Assembly (NCBI RefSeq): GCF_013303125.1
Contig: NZ_JABTTE010000025.1
Coordinates: forward strand, 1-50,120
DNA from: Calidifontibacillus erzurumensis
GTDB taxonomy: Bacteria; Bacillota; Bacilli; Bacillales; Bacillaceae_J
Length of the DNA stretch: 50,120 nucleotides
Direction of reading: 5' to 3'
Part shown: one piece after another, positions 1 to 8,379 of the stretch
Position numbering within the stretch: the first letter of the stretch is position 1
Layout: each line of letters begins with the position of its first letter
The notes under the pieces: model-generated
What the model was told of the DNA's origin: nothing
The model's database searches: none
Seen by the model: only the letters and a program-made list of their open reading frames with translations
Translations under genes and position numbers: made by a program

Positions 1-188
1 TGCGGTAGGATTTAATAAGAAAATCACAATTTATTGTGTCCATTATCTTGACAGAGCATCATTTTGCATAAATTATTTTTTATTTTATCTATGCCTTAAT
101 ATGCCTTTAGGAGCAATCTTGTATTGCGCTGCGGTTAACTCCTGCTTTTTTCACCACCTGAATTGTAATTAGAACTTTGTGTGAATAT

Positions 189-380
189 TTAAAGATCATA
201 ATCAAAATATCCACTATCAATTTGTTCTTTGATCTCTTCGATATACATTTTTAATTCTTTCGTAAGTTCATCTTTTTCAAGTTCATCCATTGTAAACTCA
301 ATGATTTGACTGTTATTGAAATCCATAACATGAACAAGCCGTTGACCGGCAAATAATTTTGTATATAGTACTTTGTACAT
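189..380 (-). CDS. small hypothetical protein (63 aa)
   Basis: I do not recognise this family. The start at 380 is chosen because AAAGGAGG lies 6 bases upstream on the minus strand; an in-frame ATG at 404 lies before that ribosome site and is unlikely. The product is a short soluble protein with a mixed N-terminal half (MYKVLYTKLFAGQRL) and an acidic helical C-terminal half rich in E, D and K that ends in YFDYDL. There is no signal peptide or membrane span. It is divergent from the WYL-like gene at 470 with about 90 bases between them, so the two may share a control region. Function unknown. Confidence 0.6.
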   Translation of the reverse strand: MYKVLYTKLFAGQRLVHVMDFNNSQIIEFTMDELEKDELTKELKMYIEEIKEQIDSGYFDYDL

Positions 381-469
381 CGTTAGCCTCCTTTTTGCGA
401 ACATATATTCTTTTTAATATTGATATTAAAACACATGTTCGGTTATAATGTAAATAGGGAGGCGAAAAT

Positions 470-691
470 ATGTTTGCGTATTTAAAATCACATATTGAAA
501 GTAAAGCTCCTGTTGAAATGATTTACCAATCTTCAAATGGAACGATTACACATCGAATCATTACCATATATGAAATAAGCGACAAATACATCAAAGCCTA
601 TTGTCATCTGAGAAAGAAATTCCGCATATTTAGGCGGGATAATATTTTATCAATATATCCATACAAACAATTAAGAAAATATATAAGTTAG
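470..691 (+). CDS. small WYL-domain-like protein (73 aa)
   Basis: The start is supported by GGGAGG about 7 bases upstream. The 73-residue product resembles the core of a WYL domain standing alone: an N-terminal stretch with IYQSSNGTITHR, a middle strand ITIYEISDKYIKAYCHLR, and a C-terminal FRIFRRDNILSIYPY. WYL domains usually bind nucleic acid or ligand at the C-terminal end of larger regulators; stand-alone short versions occur in Bacillaceae. There is no helix-turn-helix here, so any regulatory role is inference. AGGAGAT directly after the stop precedes a 12-codon open frame at 700-738, which may be a gene remnant. Confidence 0.6.
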   Translation: MFAYLKSHIESKAPVEMIYQSSNGTITHRIITIYEISDKYIKAYCHLRKKFRIFRRDNILSIYPYKQLRKYIS

Positions 692-703
692 GAGATAAAA
701 TGA

Positions 704-1081
704 ACGATTTTATACGAAATGGGTGGGTGGATAGGTAATCCTTAACTAGGATTTTAACACCCGCCCGGTATTATTGTTGTACCCCAATGTACCCCAATTT
801 AAAATCACTTGTACCCCATTTTTCCCACCAAAAGTAATGTAAAAAATAATGAACGCTTTTGAGTGAAATAGGTAAAATACGTGCTTTTTCCTACAACGCC
901 AAAATGAAAATACATAAAAATAACTGAAAATCTTAAGAAAATCTTAAGTTTTATCATCAGTGAATATTAAGATTTGCCAGTTACAATAACAATTGTTCAG
1001 AACAGATGTAGATCTCCCGCTGTGTCCATGTCCAAAACATTTTTCAAAACGTTATAATTTGGGAAAGGAGTGTGATAAAAA
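704..1081. other. intergenic region before the two-component system
   Basis: No gene was found here beyond a 12-codon frame at 700-738 (MNDFIRNGWVDR) with a good ribosome site. Positions 779-818 hold three copies of GTACCCCA in about 36 bases, of unknown meaning. Positions 931-948 hold two direct TCTTAAG copies 11 bases apart, listed separately as a possible response-regulator box. Confidence 0.5.
931..948 (+). promoter_or_regulatory. possible response-regulator binding box
   Basis: Two identical heptamers TCTTAAG (931-937 and 942-948) lie 11 bases apart, about one DNA helix turn. A third, inverted copy of the core (ATTAAGATT) lies near 965-975. OmpR-family regulators typically bind direct repeats with 10-11 base spacing, and an OmpR-family regulator starts 130 bases downstream at 1082. 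Autoregulation is inferred; the regulator's real motif is unknown. Confidence 0.4.
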
Positions 1082-1780
1082 ATGAACAATTATAACGTAC
1101 TTGTCGTTGATGATGAAAAAGAAATTCGTGATGCGATTGAGATATATTTGAGAAATGAAGGAATTACCGTTATTAAAGCAAAAGATGGGATTGAAGCGTT
1201 GGAAAAGTTAATGGAACATGATATTCATCTCATCATTTTAGATATTATGATGCCGCGGCTTGATGGTATTGCAGCAACGTTTAAGATTCGTGAGCAGAAA
1301 AACATTCCAATCATTATGCTGAGTGCAAAAAGTGAAGATACCGATAAAATTCTTGGCTTGCAAGTTGGTGCAGATGATTATGTAACGAAGCCGTTTAATC
1401 CGCTTGAGCTTATTGCCCGGGTAAAGTCACAGCTGAGGCGTTATGTTATGTTGGGGACGTATGAAGGAGCAAGAGGTGACCAGCTTGTTCATTTAAACGG
1501 CTTGACCCTTGACAGGTCTGCGAAAGAATTGACTGTGAATGGTGAACCGGTGAAACTGACACCAATTGAATATAAAATTGTTGAGCTACTCATGACCAAT
1601 GCTGGAAGGGTTTTTTCAATTCAGGAAATTTATGAGCGGGTTTGGAAAGAGCCGGGATATAATGCTGAAAATACAGTGGCTGTTCATATTCGCAAAATTA
1701 GGGAGAAAATTGAAATCGATCCGAAAAATCCCCGCTATTTAAAAGTTGTATGGGGAATTGGCTATAAGATGGAAAAGTAA
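1082..1780 (+). CDS. OmpR/PhoB-family response regulator
   Basis: This 232-residue protein has a receiver domain (about 1-120) followed by a winged-helix DNA-binding domain (about 130-230). The acidic pocket D10-D11, phospho-acceptor D54 in IILDIMMP, S81 and K103 in the VTKPF motif are all present, so it should be phosphorylated and active. The DNA-binding half has the usual ELTVNGEPVKLTPIEYKIVE and GYNAENTVAVHIRKIREKIE stretches. The start follows a GGAAAGGAG ribosome site. The histidine kinase at 1842 is the evident partner, 61 bases downstream in the same orientation. It controls unknown targets; possible self-control boxes lie at 931-948. Confidence 0.93.
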   Translation: MNNYNVLVVDDEKEIRDAIEIYLRNEGITVIKAKDGIEALEKLMEHDIHLIILDIMMPRLDGIAATFKIREQKNIPIIMLSAKSEDTDKILGLQVGADDYVTKPFNPLELIARVKSQLRRYVMLGTYEGARGDQLVHLNGLTLDRSAKELTVNGEPVKLTPIEYKIVELLMTNAGRVFSIQEIYERVWKEPGYNAENTVAVHIRKIREKIEIDPKNPRYLKVVWGIGYKMEK

Positions 1781-1841
1781 AGAGAGATGTTCTGTGCTTT
1801 ATTTTAAGCGTAATTGAAACAAAGAAGGAGGTTTGAAGTCA

Positions 1842-4046
1842 TTGTCTAAAAAATGGAAAAGAAGAGCAGCCGTTATAGCTTGGGTGCTTCTATTAACCTA
1901 TGGATTAAGCGGGCTGTTTATTGGTCTTTCCAAAGCAAGTTATTTTATCAACAAAGATTATTTTCAAACGGATCCGTTTAATCATACATTAGATGACTTC
2001 ATTAATAAATTATGGGTGTTTGAATTAAGTAAGATTACAAAAGAGGATGCAAAGAAAGAGATTACCGTGACAAAGGATGAAATTGATGAGCACCGCTATC
2101 GGTACGGAAATTTAAACGAACAAATTACAAGTATCAAAGAGCAATATGAAGGAAAAATTCAAGATGCATTGGAAGCAAAAAACGAAGAAGTTGCTAATAT
2201 TTATAAGGCAGAACGGGATGCAAAAATTGAAGATATTACAAAAAACTTCACGAGCGATGACCATGTTCGTCAAAAAATAATAAAGGAAAAAGAAGCAGAA
2301 ATTGATCAATATTTTGAAGAAATGGAACAATATCGTCGCGAGTTTCTTGATCTTAAAAATACATTTCAGTATTATTTGCGAAATGTAGAGACTGGTGAAA
2401 TTTTTACAAATATTGAAGGTTCACCGGAACAAGTGTTTACAAGTAAACAGATGGCTTTTATTAAAACTTATAAAGAATTATCTACTGCGGATCGCTATCA
2501 GCATTTTGGCGAATTTAATGAGGCTGTAGAGCGGTTTTACAATAAAAACGCTGCTGTTTTTACAGGGCAAATTGCAGTTCCAAAAGCAGCACCAGAATCA
2601 AATACAGTATTGCAAGAGTATTACGATTTTAAACAAGACCAAATCATCTATTATATTTATACTTTAGTGGGAATTGCTGCCTTAGTTTTGAGCATCTATT
2701 TATATAAAAAGACAGAGGTTGTCCGTGTTTTCCAACCGGAACTCGATCAAATAGCAGTCTCCTATAATAGGGTTCCCATTGATGTAAAATTTGCTGTCTT
2801 TTTCATAACAGTTTGTATAGCCATTGCTGTTCTAGATGATAGTTGGTTCCTTTTTGGCTATCCGGAAAATATATATAGTTTTGCAGAAGGAGTAATTTAT
2901 CATTTCTTCTGGACCACTTTGTCGGTAGCTTGTGTACTTTTGCAAGCGAAACTGCTTGTTGAGCGATATAAAGTTCATGGACAGTTTAAAGAGGATTTAT
3001 CCAAAGCGATGGTCTGGAGGATCATTGATGCGGTAAAAAGCGCATTTTTAAACCGGCGGGTTGGCACACAAGTAATTATTATTTTGGCGATTGTTTTTGC
3101 TTTTGGCATGGGTTTTGCGGCTGGTTTCGTTGAGCCGATCTTTTTCGTTGTTTATTTTTTCGCTTTTCTTTTCGTTGGTTTTCCGCTTTTTATATGGCTT
3201 ATGAAGCGAATCGGTTATTTTAATCGGATTGTTAAACATACGAGCGAGTTAGCTGCAGGAAATTTTGAGCAGGATTTGCCGGTTAAAGGGAAATCGGTTT
3301 TGGCCAATTTTGCGAGAAATATTAATGAGTTAAAGTATGGTGTAAAGGCATCGCAGAGAGAGAGAGCGAAAAGTGAACGGCTGAAAACAGAGCTCATTAC
3401 AAATGTCAGCCATGACCTTCGAACACCGCTTACTTCGATTATTACGTATACAGAGCTGTTAAAAACGCCGGATTTGAGCGAAGATGAGCGTAATTCCTAT
3501 ATTGAAATCATCGACCGAAAGTCGAAGCGGCTAAAAGTGTTGATTGATGATTTGTTTGAAGCATCGAAAATGGCGAGCGGCAATATTGAGCTTTTAAAAG
3601 AAAAAGTAGATGTGGCTCAATTGTTGCAGCAAGCATTAGCCGAATATGATGAAAAAATCAATGAATCAACGCTGCAATTTAGGGTTACAGGTTTAGAAAC
3701 GCCGGTGTATGCGGTTGTTGATGGACAAAAAATGTGGCGAGTATTTGATAATTTGATTGGCAATATTTTGAAATACTCCCTTGAGCATACCCGCGTTTAT
3801 ATAGATTTGAAGCGCAAGGATAATAAGGTAATCATTGAATTTAAAAATATTGCAAAATATGAGCTTGGCTGTGACGTTGACGAGCTATTTGAACGGTTTA
3901 AGCGCGGGGATGCGTCGCGGCAAACGGAAGGTTCCGGGCTTGGCCTTGCGATTGCAAAATCGATTGTTGACCTCCATGGTGGCGAGCTTACTATTGTAGT
4001 TGATGGTGATTTGTTTAAGGTAACTGTCGTTTTGGATGCGAGTTAA
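1842..4046 (+). CDS. sensor histidine kinase with coiled-coil ectodomain and multiple membrane spans
   Basis: The likely start is TTG 1842, 10 bases after AAGGAGG; the in-frame TTG at 1833 is too close to that site. About 734 residues. A first membrane span (about 10-30) is followed by a roughly 230-residue outside region dense in E and K with coiled-coil character, then about five more spans between residues 268 and 455, a HAMP-like linker, and the kinase core. Kinase motifs: H524 in SHDLRTPLTS, N637 in VFDNLIGNILKYS, and the ATP-lid GSGLGLAIAKS. Partner of the regulator at 1082. The signal sensed is unknown; the extra spans between sensor and HAMP are unusual. A terminator follows at 4133. 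Confidence 0.9.
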   Translation: MSKKWKRRAAVIAWVLLLTYGLSGLFIGLSKASYFINKDYFQTDPFNHTLDDFINKLWVFELSKITKEDAKKEITVTKDEIDEHRYRYGNLNEQITSIKEQYEGKIQDALEAKNEEVANIYKAERDAKIEDITKNFTSDDHVRQKIIKEKEAEIDQYFEEMEQYRREFLDLKNTFQYYLRNVETGEIFTNIEGSPEQVFTSKQMAFIKTYKELSTADRYQHFGEFNEAVERFYNKNAAVFTGQIAVPKAAPESNTVLQEYYDFKQDQIIYYIYTLVGIAALVLSIYLYKKTEVVRVFQPELDQIAVSYNRVPIDVKFAVFFITVCIAIAVLDDSWFLFGYPENIYSFAEGVIYHFFWTTLSVACVLLQAKLLVERYKVHGQFKEDLSKAMVWRIIDAVKSAFLNRRVGTQVIIILAIVFAFGMGFAAGFVEPIFFVVYFFAFLFVGFPLFIWLMKRIGYFNRIVKHTSELAAGNFEQDLPVKGKSVLANFARNINELKYGVKASQRERAKSERLKTELITNVSHDLRTPLTSIITYTELLKTPDLSEDERNSYIEIIDRKSKRLKVLIDDLFEASKMASGNIELLKEKVDVAQLLQQALAEYDEKINESTLQFRVTGLETPVYAVVDGQKMWRVFDNLIGNILKYSLEHTRVYIDLKRKDNKVIIEFKNIAKYELGCDVDELFERFKRGDASRQTEGSGLGLAIAKSIVDLHGGELTIVVDGDLFKVTVVLDAS

Positions 4047-4132
4047 ATTGATTTGAGCTTGTAGGGTTTGGTAATAGATTTTAGGGAACTTTTTAAAAAT
4101 GGAAAAATCAAACTGTGAAAATGATATTTTTG

Positions 4133-4180
4133 CCTCTCAAGGAATTAGTGTTAGACTAAAAGCTTGAGAGGTTTTTTATT
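4133..4180 (+). terminator. intrinsic terminator after the kinase gene
   Basis: Arms CCTCTCAAG (4133-4141) and CTTGAGAGG (4163-4171) are perfect complements and are followed by a T-rich run. It closes the two-component operon. Confidence 0.85.
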
Positions 4181-4314
4181 TTTTTCTTGTGACGATGAGT
4201 TTTTAGTGCTGTTTACTTTTGCTAGGATTCACTTTTAAATTTTTTTGCAAAAGAATAAAATGATGCTAAATAGAAACCGGATAGATTTCATTTCGGGTAG
4301 GAGAGATTTGTTCA

Positions 4315-5079
4315 ATGGATATGAAAACGATGACGGAACCTTCATTAGAAGAGGTTGTAGATGTCTGTATGCTAGCAGGGAAAATCATGCTGCAAAACGG
4401 TGCGGAGACATACCGGGTTGAGGATACGATGATGCGGATTGCCGCTTCATACAACTATTTGGAACCTCATAGTTATGTAACGCCTACTGGTATTATTTTT
4501 ACCGTTGACCAAATGGAGGCACCTCGATTTATCCGCATTACGGAACGGTCAACTGATTTAGAGAAGGTGGCCAAGGTCAATAGTGTTTCAAGAAAAATCA
4601 GCAGCGGGGAATTAACGATTGACGAAGCCTATGAACAATTGCTGCAAATTGAAGCAACAAAACATGCTTATTCCATATGGTGGCAAGTTGCAGCAGCGGC
4701 GATTGCTTCTGGCTGCTTTTTAATCATGTTTAAAGGAGAATGGCGCGATTTCTTCCCAGCATTATTAACTGGTGGAATTGGATTTATTTTTTTCATTTAC
4801 TTGAGCCGCATGGTCGATATTAAATTTTTTGCGGAATTTATATCATCTTTTGTAATTGGGTTTATTGCCGTTATTTTTGTGAAAAGCGGGATTGGTCATG
4901 AACTTGACAAAATTATCATTGGTTCGGTGATGCCGCTTGTGCCAGGGTTATTAATTACAAATGCTGTCCGGGACTTGATGGCGGGACACTTATTATCAGG
5001 TCTCTCCAAAGGGGCTGAAGCATTCCTAACAGCTTTTGCGATCGGCTCTGGGGTTGCTGTCATTATCTCATTTTATTAA
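4315..5079 (+). CDS. threonine/serine exporter family protein, larger subunit (YjjP/ThrE N-terminal type)
   Basis: The 254-residue protein has a soluble N-terminal part (about 1-115: EVVDVCMLAGKIMLQNGAET, a TPTGI motif and FIRI) followed by about five membrane spans. This is the layout of the ThrE N-terminal domain family (E. coli YjjP). In Corynebacterium ThrE both halves are fused and export threonine and serine; in E. coli YjjP works with YjjB, with a reported role in succinate export. The matching small half is the next gene, at 5398. The substrate cannot be read from sequence. The two genes are separated by a 318-base space filled by a 47-bp minisatellite, which is odd for a two-subunit transporter. 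Confidence 0.85.
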   Translation: MDMKTMTEPSLEEVVDVCMLAGKIMLQNGAETYRVEDTMMRIAASYNYLEPHSYVTPTGIIFTVDQMEAPRFIRITERSTDLEKVAKVNSVSRKISSGELTIDEAYEQLLQIEATKHAYSIWWQVAAAAIASGCFLIMFKGEWRDFFPALLTGGIGFIFFIYLSRMVDIKFFAEFISSFVIGFIAVIFVKSGIGHELDKIIIGSVMPLVPGLLITNAVRDLMAGHLLSGLSKGAEAFLTAFAIGSGVAVIISFY

Positions 5080-5114
5080 TGACTGAGAGTGGGCGTTTGA
5101 GAGTGCCATTTGAT

Positions 5115-5349
5115 GGTGCCAGACCCCTCTGGCGTACCGTCTGTGGCACCGTCTGCGGTGAGGTGCCAGACCCCTCTGGTGTACCGACTGCGGCACCGTC
5201 TGCGGTGAGGTGCCAGACCCCTCTGGCGTACCGACTGCGGCACCGTCTAGGGTGAGGTGTCAGACCCCTCTGGTGTACCGACTGTGGCACCGTCTAGGGT
5301 GAGGTGCCAGACCCCTCTGGTGTACCGTCTGTGGCACCGTCTGCGGAAG
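5115..5349 (+). repeat. 47-bp GC-rich minisatellite, locus 1 (5 units)
   Basis: Five head-to-tail units start at 5115, 5162, 5209, 5256 and 5303, an exact 47-base period. Each begins GGTGCCAGACCCCTCTGG (GGTGTC in the fourth). The first part (GGTGCCAGAC) pairs with the later GTCTGTGGCACC with one bulged base, so every unit can form a hairpin or cruciform. GC content is far above the surrounding genes. It lies between the two exporter genes and holds no credible gene. Confidence 0.95.
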
Positions 5350-5397
5350 GGGTAGACCCTTTAAAGACCATTTAACAAATATGGAAAGGATTTTTTT

Positions 5398-5832
5398 ATG
5401 TTTATGATTGAGCAGCTTGTTACGAGTTTTATTGCTACGGCGGCTTTTGGGATTATTTTTAATGTGCCGAAGAATGCATTGTTGAAATGCGGTTTTGTAG
5501 GTATGTTTGGGTGGATGGTTTATATGGTTCTCGTTAATATTCTTGAAATTGATATGATGTTGGCAACTTCGGTGGCATCAATTTTAATTGCCATTATGAG
5601 CCAGACGTTTGCTAAAATTTACAAAATGCCAATTATTGTATTTAATGTTTCTGGAATTATTCCGTTAGTCCCTGGGGGATTGGCGTATGATGCGATGCGT
5701 CATTTTGTCGTCAATGATTATAGTACAGCCGTTCAATTAGCTGCTAAAGCGTTTATGATTTCAGGTTCGATTGCCATTGGCCTTGTGTTTTCGGAAGTGA
5801 TCAATCAAATGATTAGGCGTTCGAGAATTTAA
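5398..5832 (+). CDS. threonine/serine exporter family protein, smaller subunit (YjjB/ThrE C-terminal type)
   Basis: The 144-residue protein consists of about four membrane spans with the conserved small-half motifs IPLVPGG and AYDAMRHFV, typical of the ThrE C-terminal (YjjB-like) family. The start ATG 5398 follows GGAAAGGA at 7 bases. It is the expected membrane partner of the protein at 4315 and should form a single transporter with it. The minisatellite between them means that either both are read through one transcript carrying the repeats, or this half has its own promoter just upstream. A terminator stem begins before the stop codon. Confidence 0.85.
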   Translation: MFMIEQLVTSFIATAAFGIIFNVPKNALLKCGFVGMFGWMVYMVLVNILEIDMMLATSVASILIAIMSQTFAKIYKMPIIVFNVSGIIPLVPGGLAYDAMRHFVVNDYSTAVQLAAKAFMISGSIAIGLVFSEVINQMIRRSRI

Positions 5833-5850
5833 ATTCGAACGCCTTTTTTA
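5815..5850 (+). terminator. intrinsic terminator overlapping the end of the exporter gene
   Basis: AGGCGTTCGA (5815-5824) pairs with TCGAACGCCT (5835-5844), followed by a T run. The 5' arm lies inside the last codons of the gene. Confidence 0.85.
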
Positions 5851-6138
5851 ACGATTTACTACTTACCACCCTTATAGTCTGAATGAATTGGCCAATATCC
5901 CTAATATTTAAACTTCCATTGGATCCCAAAAAACTACAGTCTGTTTGAAAATTGATGAAGTAGTGAAGAAACTTGCCGATTTTTGATGAAATTTGTAAAG
6001 CTTGTATTCATTTATGGTAAAAAATTTTATAATAAAAAAGGAAAACAGTTGATTTTAATGGGAAAAACCGGTTGAAAACTTGTAAAAAGTTTAAAAGATT
6101 GTTTAAAAACTAAGATAAAGTTAAAGGATGATAAAAAA
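5851..6138. other. intergenic region before the LTA-synthase-like gene
   Basis: AT-rich space with no open frame of note. A TATAAT-like hexamer lies near 6028 in TTTATAATAA, a possible -10 element for the gene at 6139, but no convincing -35 at normal spacing was found. Confidence 0.4.
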
Positions 6139-8028
6139 GTGGCGGAGCGTAAAAAAGAAGGAAAAAGCAGTGTTGTTATTAAAATAGCCAAAATTTTGTA
6201 TACGTTATTGTTTGTGGCTATTGCTGCTGGCATTTTATTAATCGTAATGGAAACTTTCATTCGTGGTGATTTTCTGGAGGCAAAAAAATGGATGGAAGAA
6301 CATTATAACCCATTCATATTAAACTACTTGATTTTTATTGTCTTCTTTCTATTATTTTTAGGCCTCTTTAATGACCTATTATTTAGCACTTTTGCTTTTT
6401 CGCTGTTTATTTTATTGTTAAGTTTTATTAATCGTTATAAATATATGTTTTTAGGAGAAAACCTCTATCCATGGGACATATTGCTTTATCAGCAGATGTT
6501 TAATTTATTTCCCGAGCTGATTAAGGAAGTTGATCAACAGAAGCTGATTTTGGCAAGTATTACTTTTGTTGTTATTATGGCAGCACTTATTTTTATTAAG
6601 AAAAAAATAACATTTGCCGTTTTCCGGCTCGACCTCTTAAAACGTTTAGTTCTTATTGTTTTAAGTGTTGGGTTGATCATTTCCTTCTTTGCATTCAGAT
6701 CAACGCCTTTAAAACATTTGTTTCAAACTTTGCAAATTACGCATATAAACTGGAATCAAGATTCGAACTACCGGATTAACGGGTTTATGCTAAGTTTTGT
6801 ATTAAATACGGAGAGCACAATCGTATTCCCGCCGCAAGGGTATGGGAAGGCAAATATTTTACAAACTGTGGGTGATCTTGAAGAGCGGCTGCCTCAAGAA
6901 AAGCCCGCTAACCAATTGGAACAAAAACCGAATATTATTTTTATTATGAATGAATCTTTTTGGGATCCAACACAATTGCAATCAGTGACATTTAGCAAAG
7001 ATCCAATGCCGACGGTTCGGCAAAATCAAATTGGTTGGCTCTTGTCACCGCAGTTTGGAGGCGGTACAGCCAACATTGAGTTTGAGGCATTAACGGGCTT
7101 TAGCGTATCATTTTTACCAACAGGATCAATCGCTTATCAGCAATTTATCGGCCGCCCAACTCCATCATTGGCGACGGTATTAACAAAACAAGGGTATGAA
7201 GCGACTGCGATCCATCCGTATTACGACTGGTTTTGGAATCGAAAAAATGTATATAAACATATTGGGTTCCATAAATTTGTTAGCTTAGATGATTTTGAAA
7301 AAAATAAAGCTGAATATCGCGGACCTTACATTGCTGATCTAGAAGTAACTAAAGAAATTATCAAAACAACGGAAGCAACGGAAAAGCCAGATTTTATTTA
7401 TGCCGTGACGATGCAAAATCATGGTCCTTATGAAAAAGGACGTTATGGAAATGTAAGAGTGAATATTGAAAGCAGCCAGTTATCAGAAGAAGCGCGGGGA
7501 AGTTTAGAAACTTTTACGCAAGGTGTTTATGATGCGGATCAGGCTCTAGCTGAGCTTATGGAATACTATGAAAAATCAGAGGAACCGACGATCATTGTTT
7601 TTTATGGAGACCATCTTCCATTTTTAGGGGCAGACTATTTAACGTATAAAGAAGCAGGTTTTGTTGATGGCGAGTGGTCGCTTGATGAATACCGGAAAAT
7701 GAGAACGACGCCATTAGTTGTTTGGAACAATTTTTCCGAAGATATACCAAGCCTTCCAGAAACGATTAGCCCATCATTTTTGGCGCCGTACGTTCTTGAT
7801 TTAGCAGGAATTGAAAAACCGCTTTATTATCGTTTTTTGGAAGAGTTTAGCCATCAAATGCCAGGATTTACAACATCCGTGAAAAGCGATGGAAGCGGTG
7901 AACTGCATAAATCGACGCCAGAGAACGTCAAGCCTCTTGAAGATACGTATTTGCGCTTGCAATATGACTTGCTATTTGGAAAGCAGTATAGTATGGATGC
8001 GCTTTTTGAAGGGATGAAATTGGAATAA
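6139..8028 (+). CDS. LTA synthase / phosphoglycerol transferase family protein
   Basis: 629 residues with GTG start 6139 after AAAGGATG. Four to five membrane spans (about 15-37, 58-97, 135-155, 168-186) precede an outside sulfatase-fold catalytic domain from about 262. Metal-site and catalytic candidates: E272 in IIFIMNESFWDP, T310 in GGGTANIEFE (the position of the nucleophilic threonine in LtaS-type enzymes), H428 in MQNHGP, and D491-H492 in FYGDHLPF. Family members transfer glycerol-phosphate from phosphatidylglycerol to make or prime lipoteichoic acid or related polymers outside the membrane. The sequence is not close enough to LtaS, YfnI, YqgS or YvgJ for me to name it. Monocistronic by context, with a terminator at 8170. 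Confidence 0.88.
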   Translation: MAERKKEGKSSVVIKIAKILYTLLFVAIAAGILLIVMETFIRGDFLEAKKWMEEHYNPFILNYLIFIVFFLLFLGLFNDLLFSTFAFSLFILLLSFINRYKYMFLGENLYPWDILLYQQMFNLFPELIKEVDQQKLILASITFVVIMAALIFIKKKITFAVFRLDLLKRLVLIVLSVGLIISFFAFRSTPLKHLFQTLQITHINWNQDSNYRINGFMLSFVLNTESTIVFPPQGYGKANILQTVGDLEERLPQEKPANQLEQKPNIIFIMNESFWDPTQLQSVTFSKDPMPTVRQNQIGWLLSPQFGGGTANIEFEALTGFSVSFLPTGSIAYQQFIGRPTPSLATVLTKQGYEATAIHPYYDWFWNRKNVYKHIGFHKFVSLDDFEKNKAEYRGPYIADLEVTKEIIKTTEATEKPDFIYAVTMQNHGPYEKGRYGNVRVNIESSQLSEEARGSLETFTQGVYDADQALAELMEYYEKSEEPTIIVFYGDHLPFLGADYLTYKEAGFVDGEWSLDEYRKMRTTPLVVWNNFSEDIPSLPETISPSFLAPYVLDLAGIEKPLYYRFLEEFSHQMPGFTTSVKSDGSGELHKSTPENVKPLEDTYLRLQYDLLFGKQYSMDALFEGMKLE

Positions 8029-8169
8029 AATGACCTGAAGATGTGGTAAAAAGTGATCCATTCGCGTCTTTCTAGCATGTAAAAATCTTTAAATATGATG
8101 AAGTGTCGGAGGACTTTTGCCAAAAAGTTAAAAAAAGTTAAATAGGATTTTGATAGTTCGTTGATTAGT

Positions 8170-8197
8170 CTCCACTTGAATTAAGTGGAGGTTTTTT
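8170..8197 (+). terminator. intrinsic terminator
   Basis: CTCCACTT (8170-8177) and AAGTGGAG (8183-8190) form a tight stem followed by a T run. It lies about 140 bases after the LTA-synthase-like gene; the space between holds nothing I recognise. Confidence 0.8.
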
Positions 8198-8253
8198 ATG
8201 AGCCCACCAATCTTCGAGCGATTCTTTTCATTCAAATTTTTCATGGACAAACA

Positions 8254-8307
8254 AAAAAAGGATTAATCCCTTGATGTTTTATCGAGCAAGAAAGAGGGAT
8301 TAATCCT
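8254..8307 (-). terminator. intrinsic terminator for the minus-strand DUF2680 gene
   Basis: On the minus strand AGGATTAATCCCT and AGGGATTAATCCT (8295-8307 and 8259-8271) form a 13-base stem followed by seven T residues. It is about 70 bases past the stop of the gene at 8380. Confidence 0.8.
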
Positions 8308-8379
8308 CCGATGGCCTTATTGTATTTTGCAATGCTATTACGCAGAAAATTTCTTGATGGTCCTCATACTAGACATTTT

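Noticed and set aside
5115-5349. CRISPR array
   Set aside because: Units are contiguous, with no variable spacers between repeats, and no cas genes are present.
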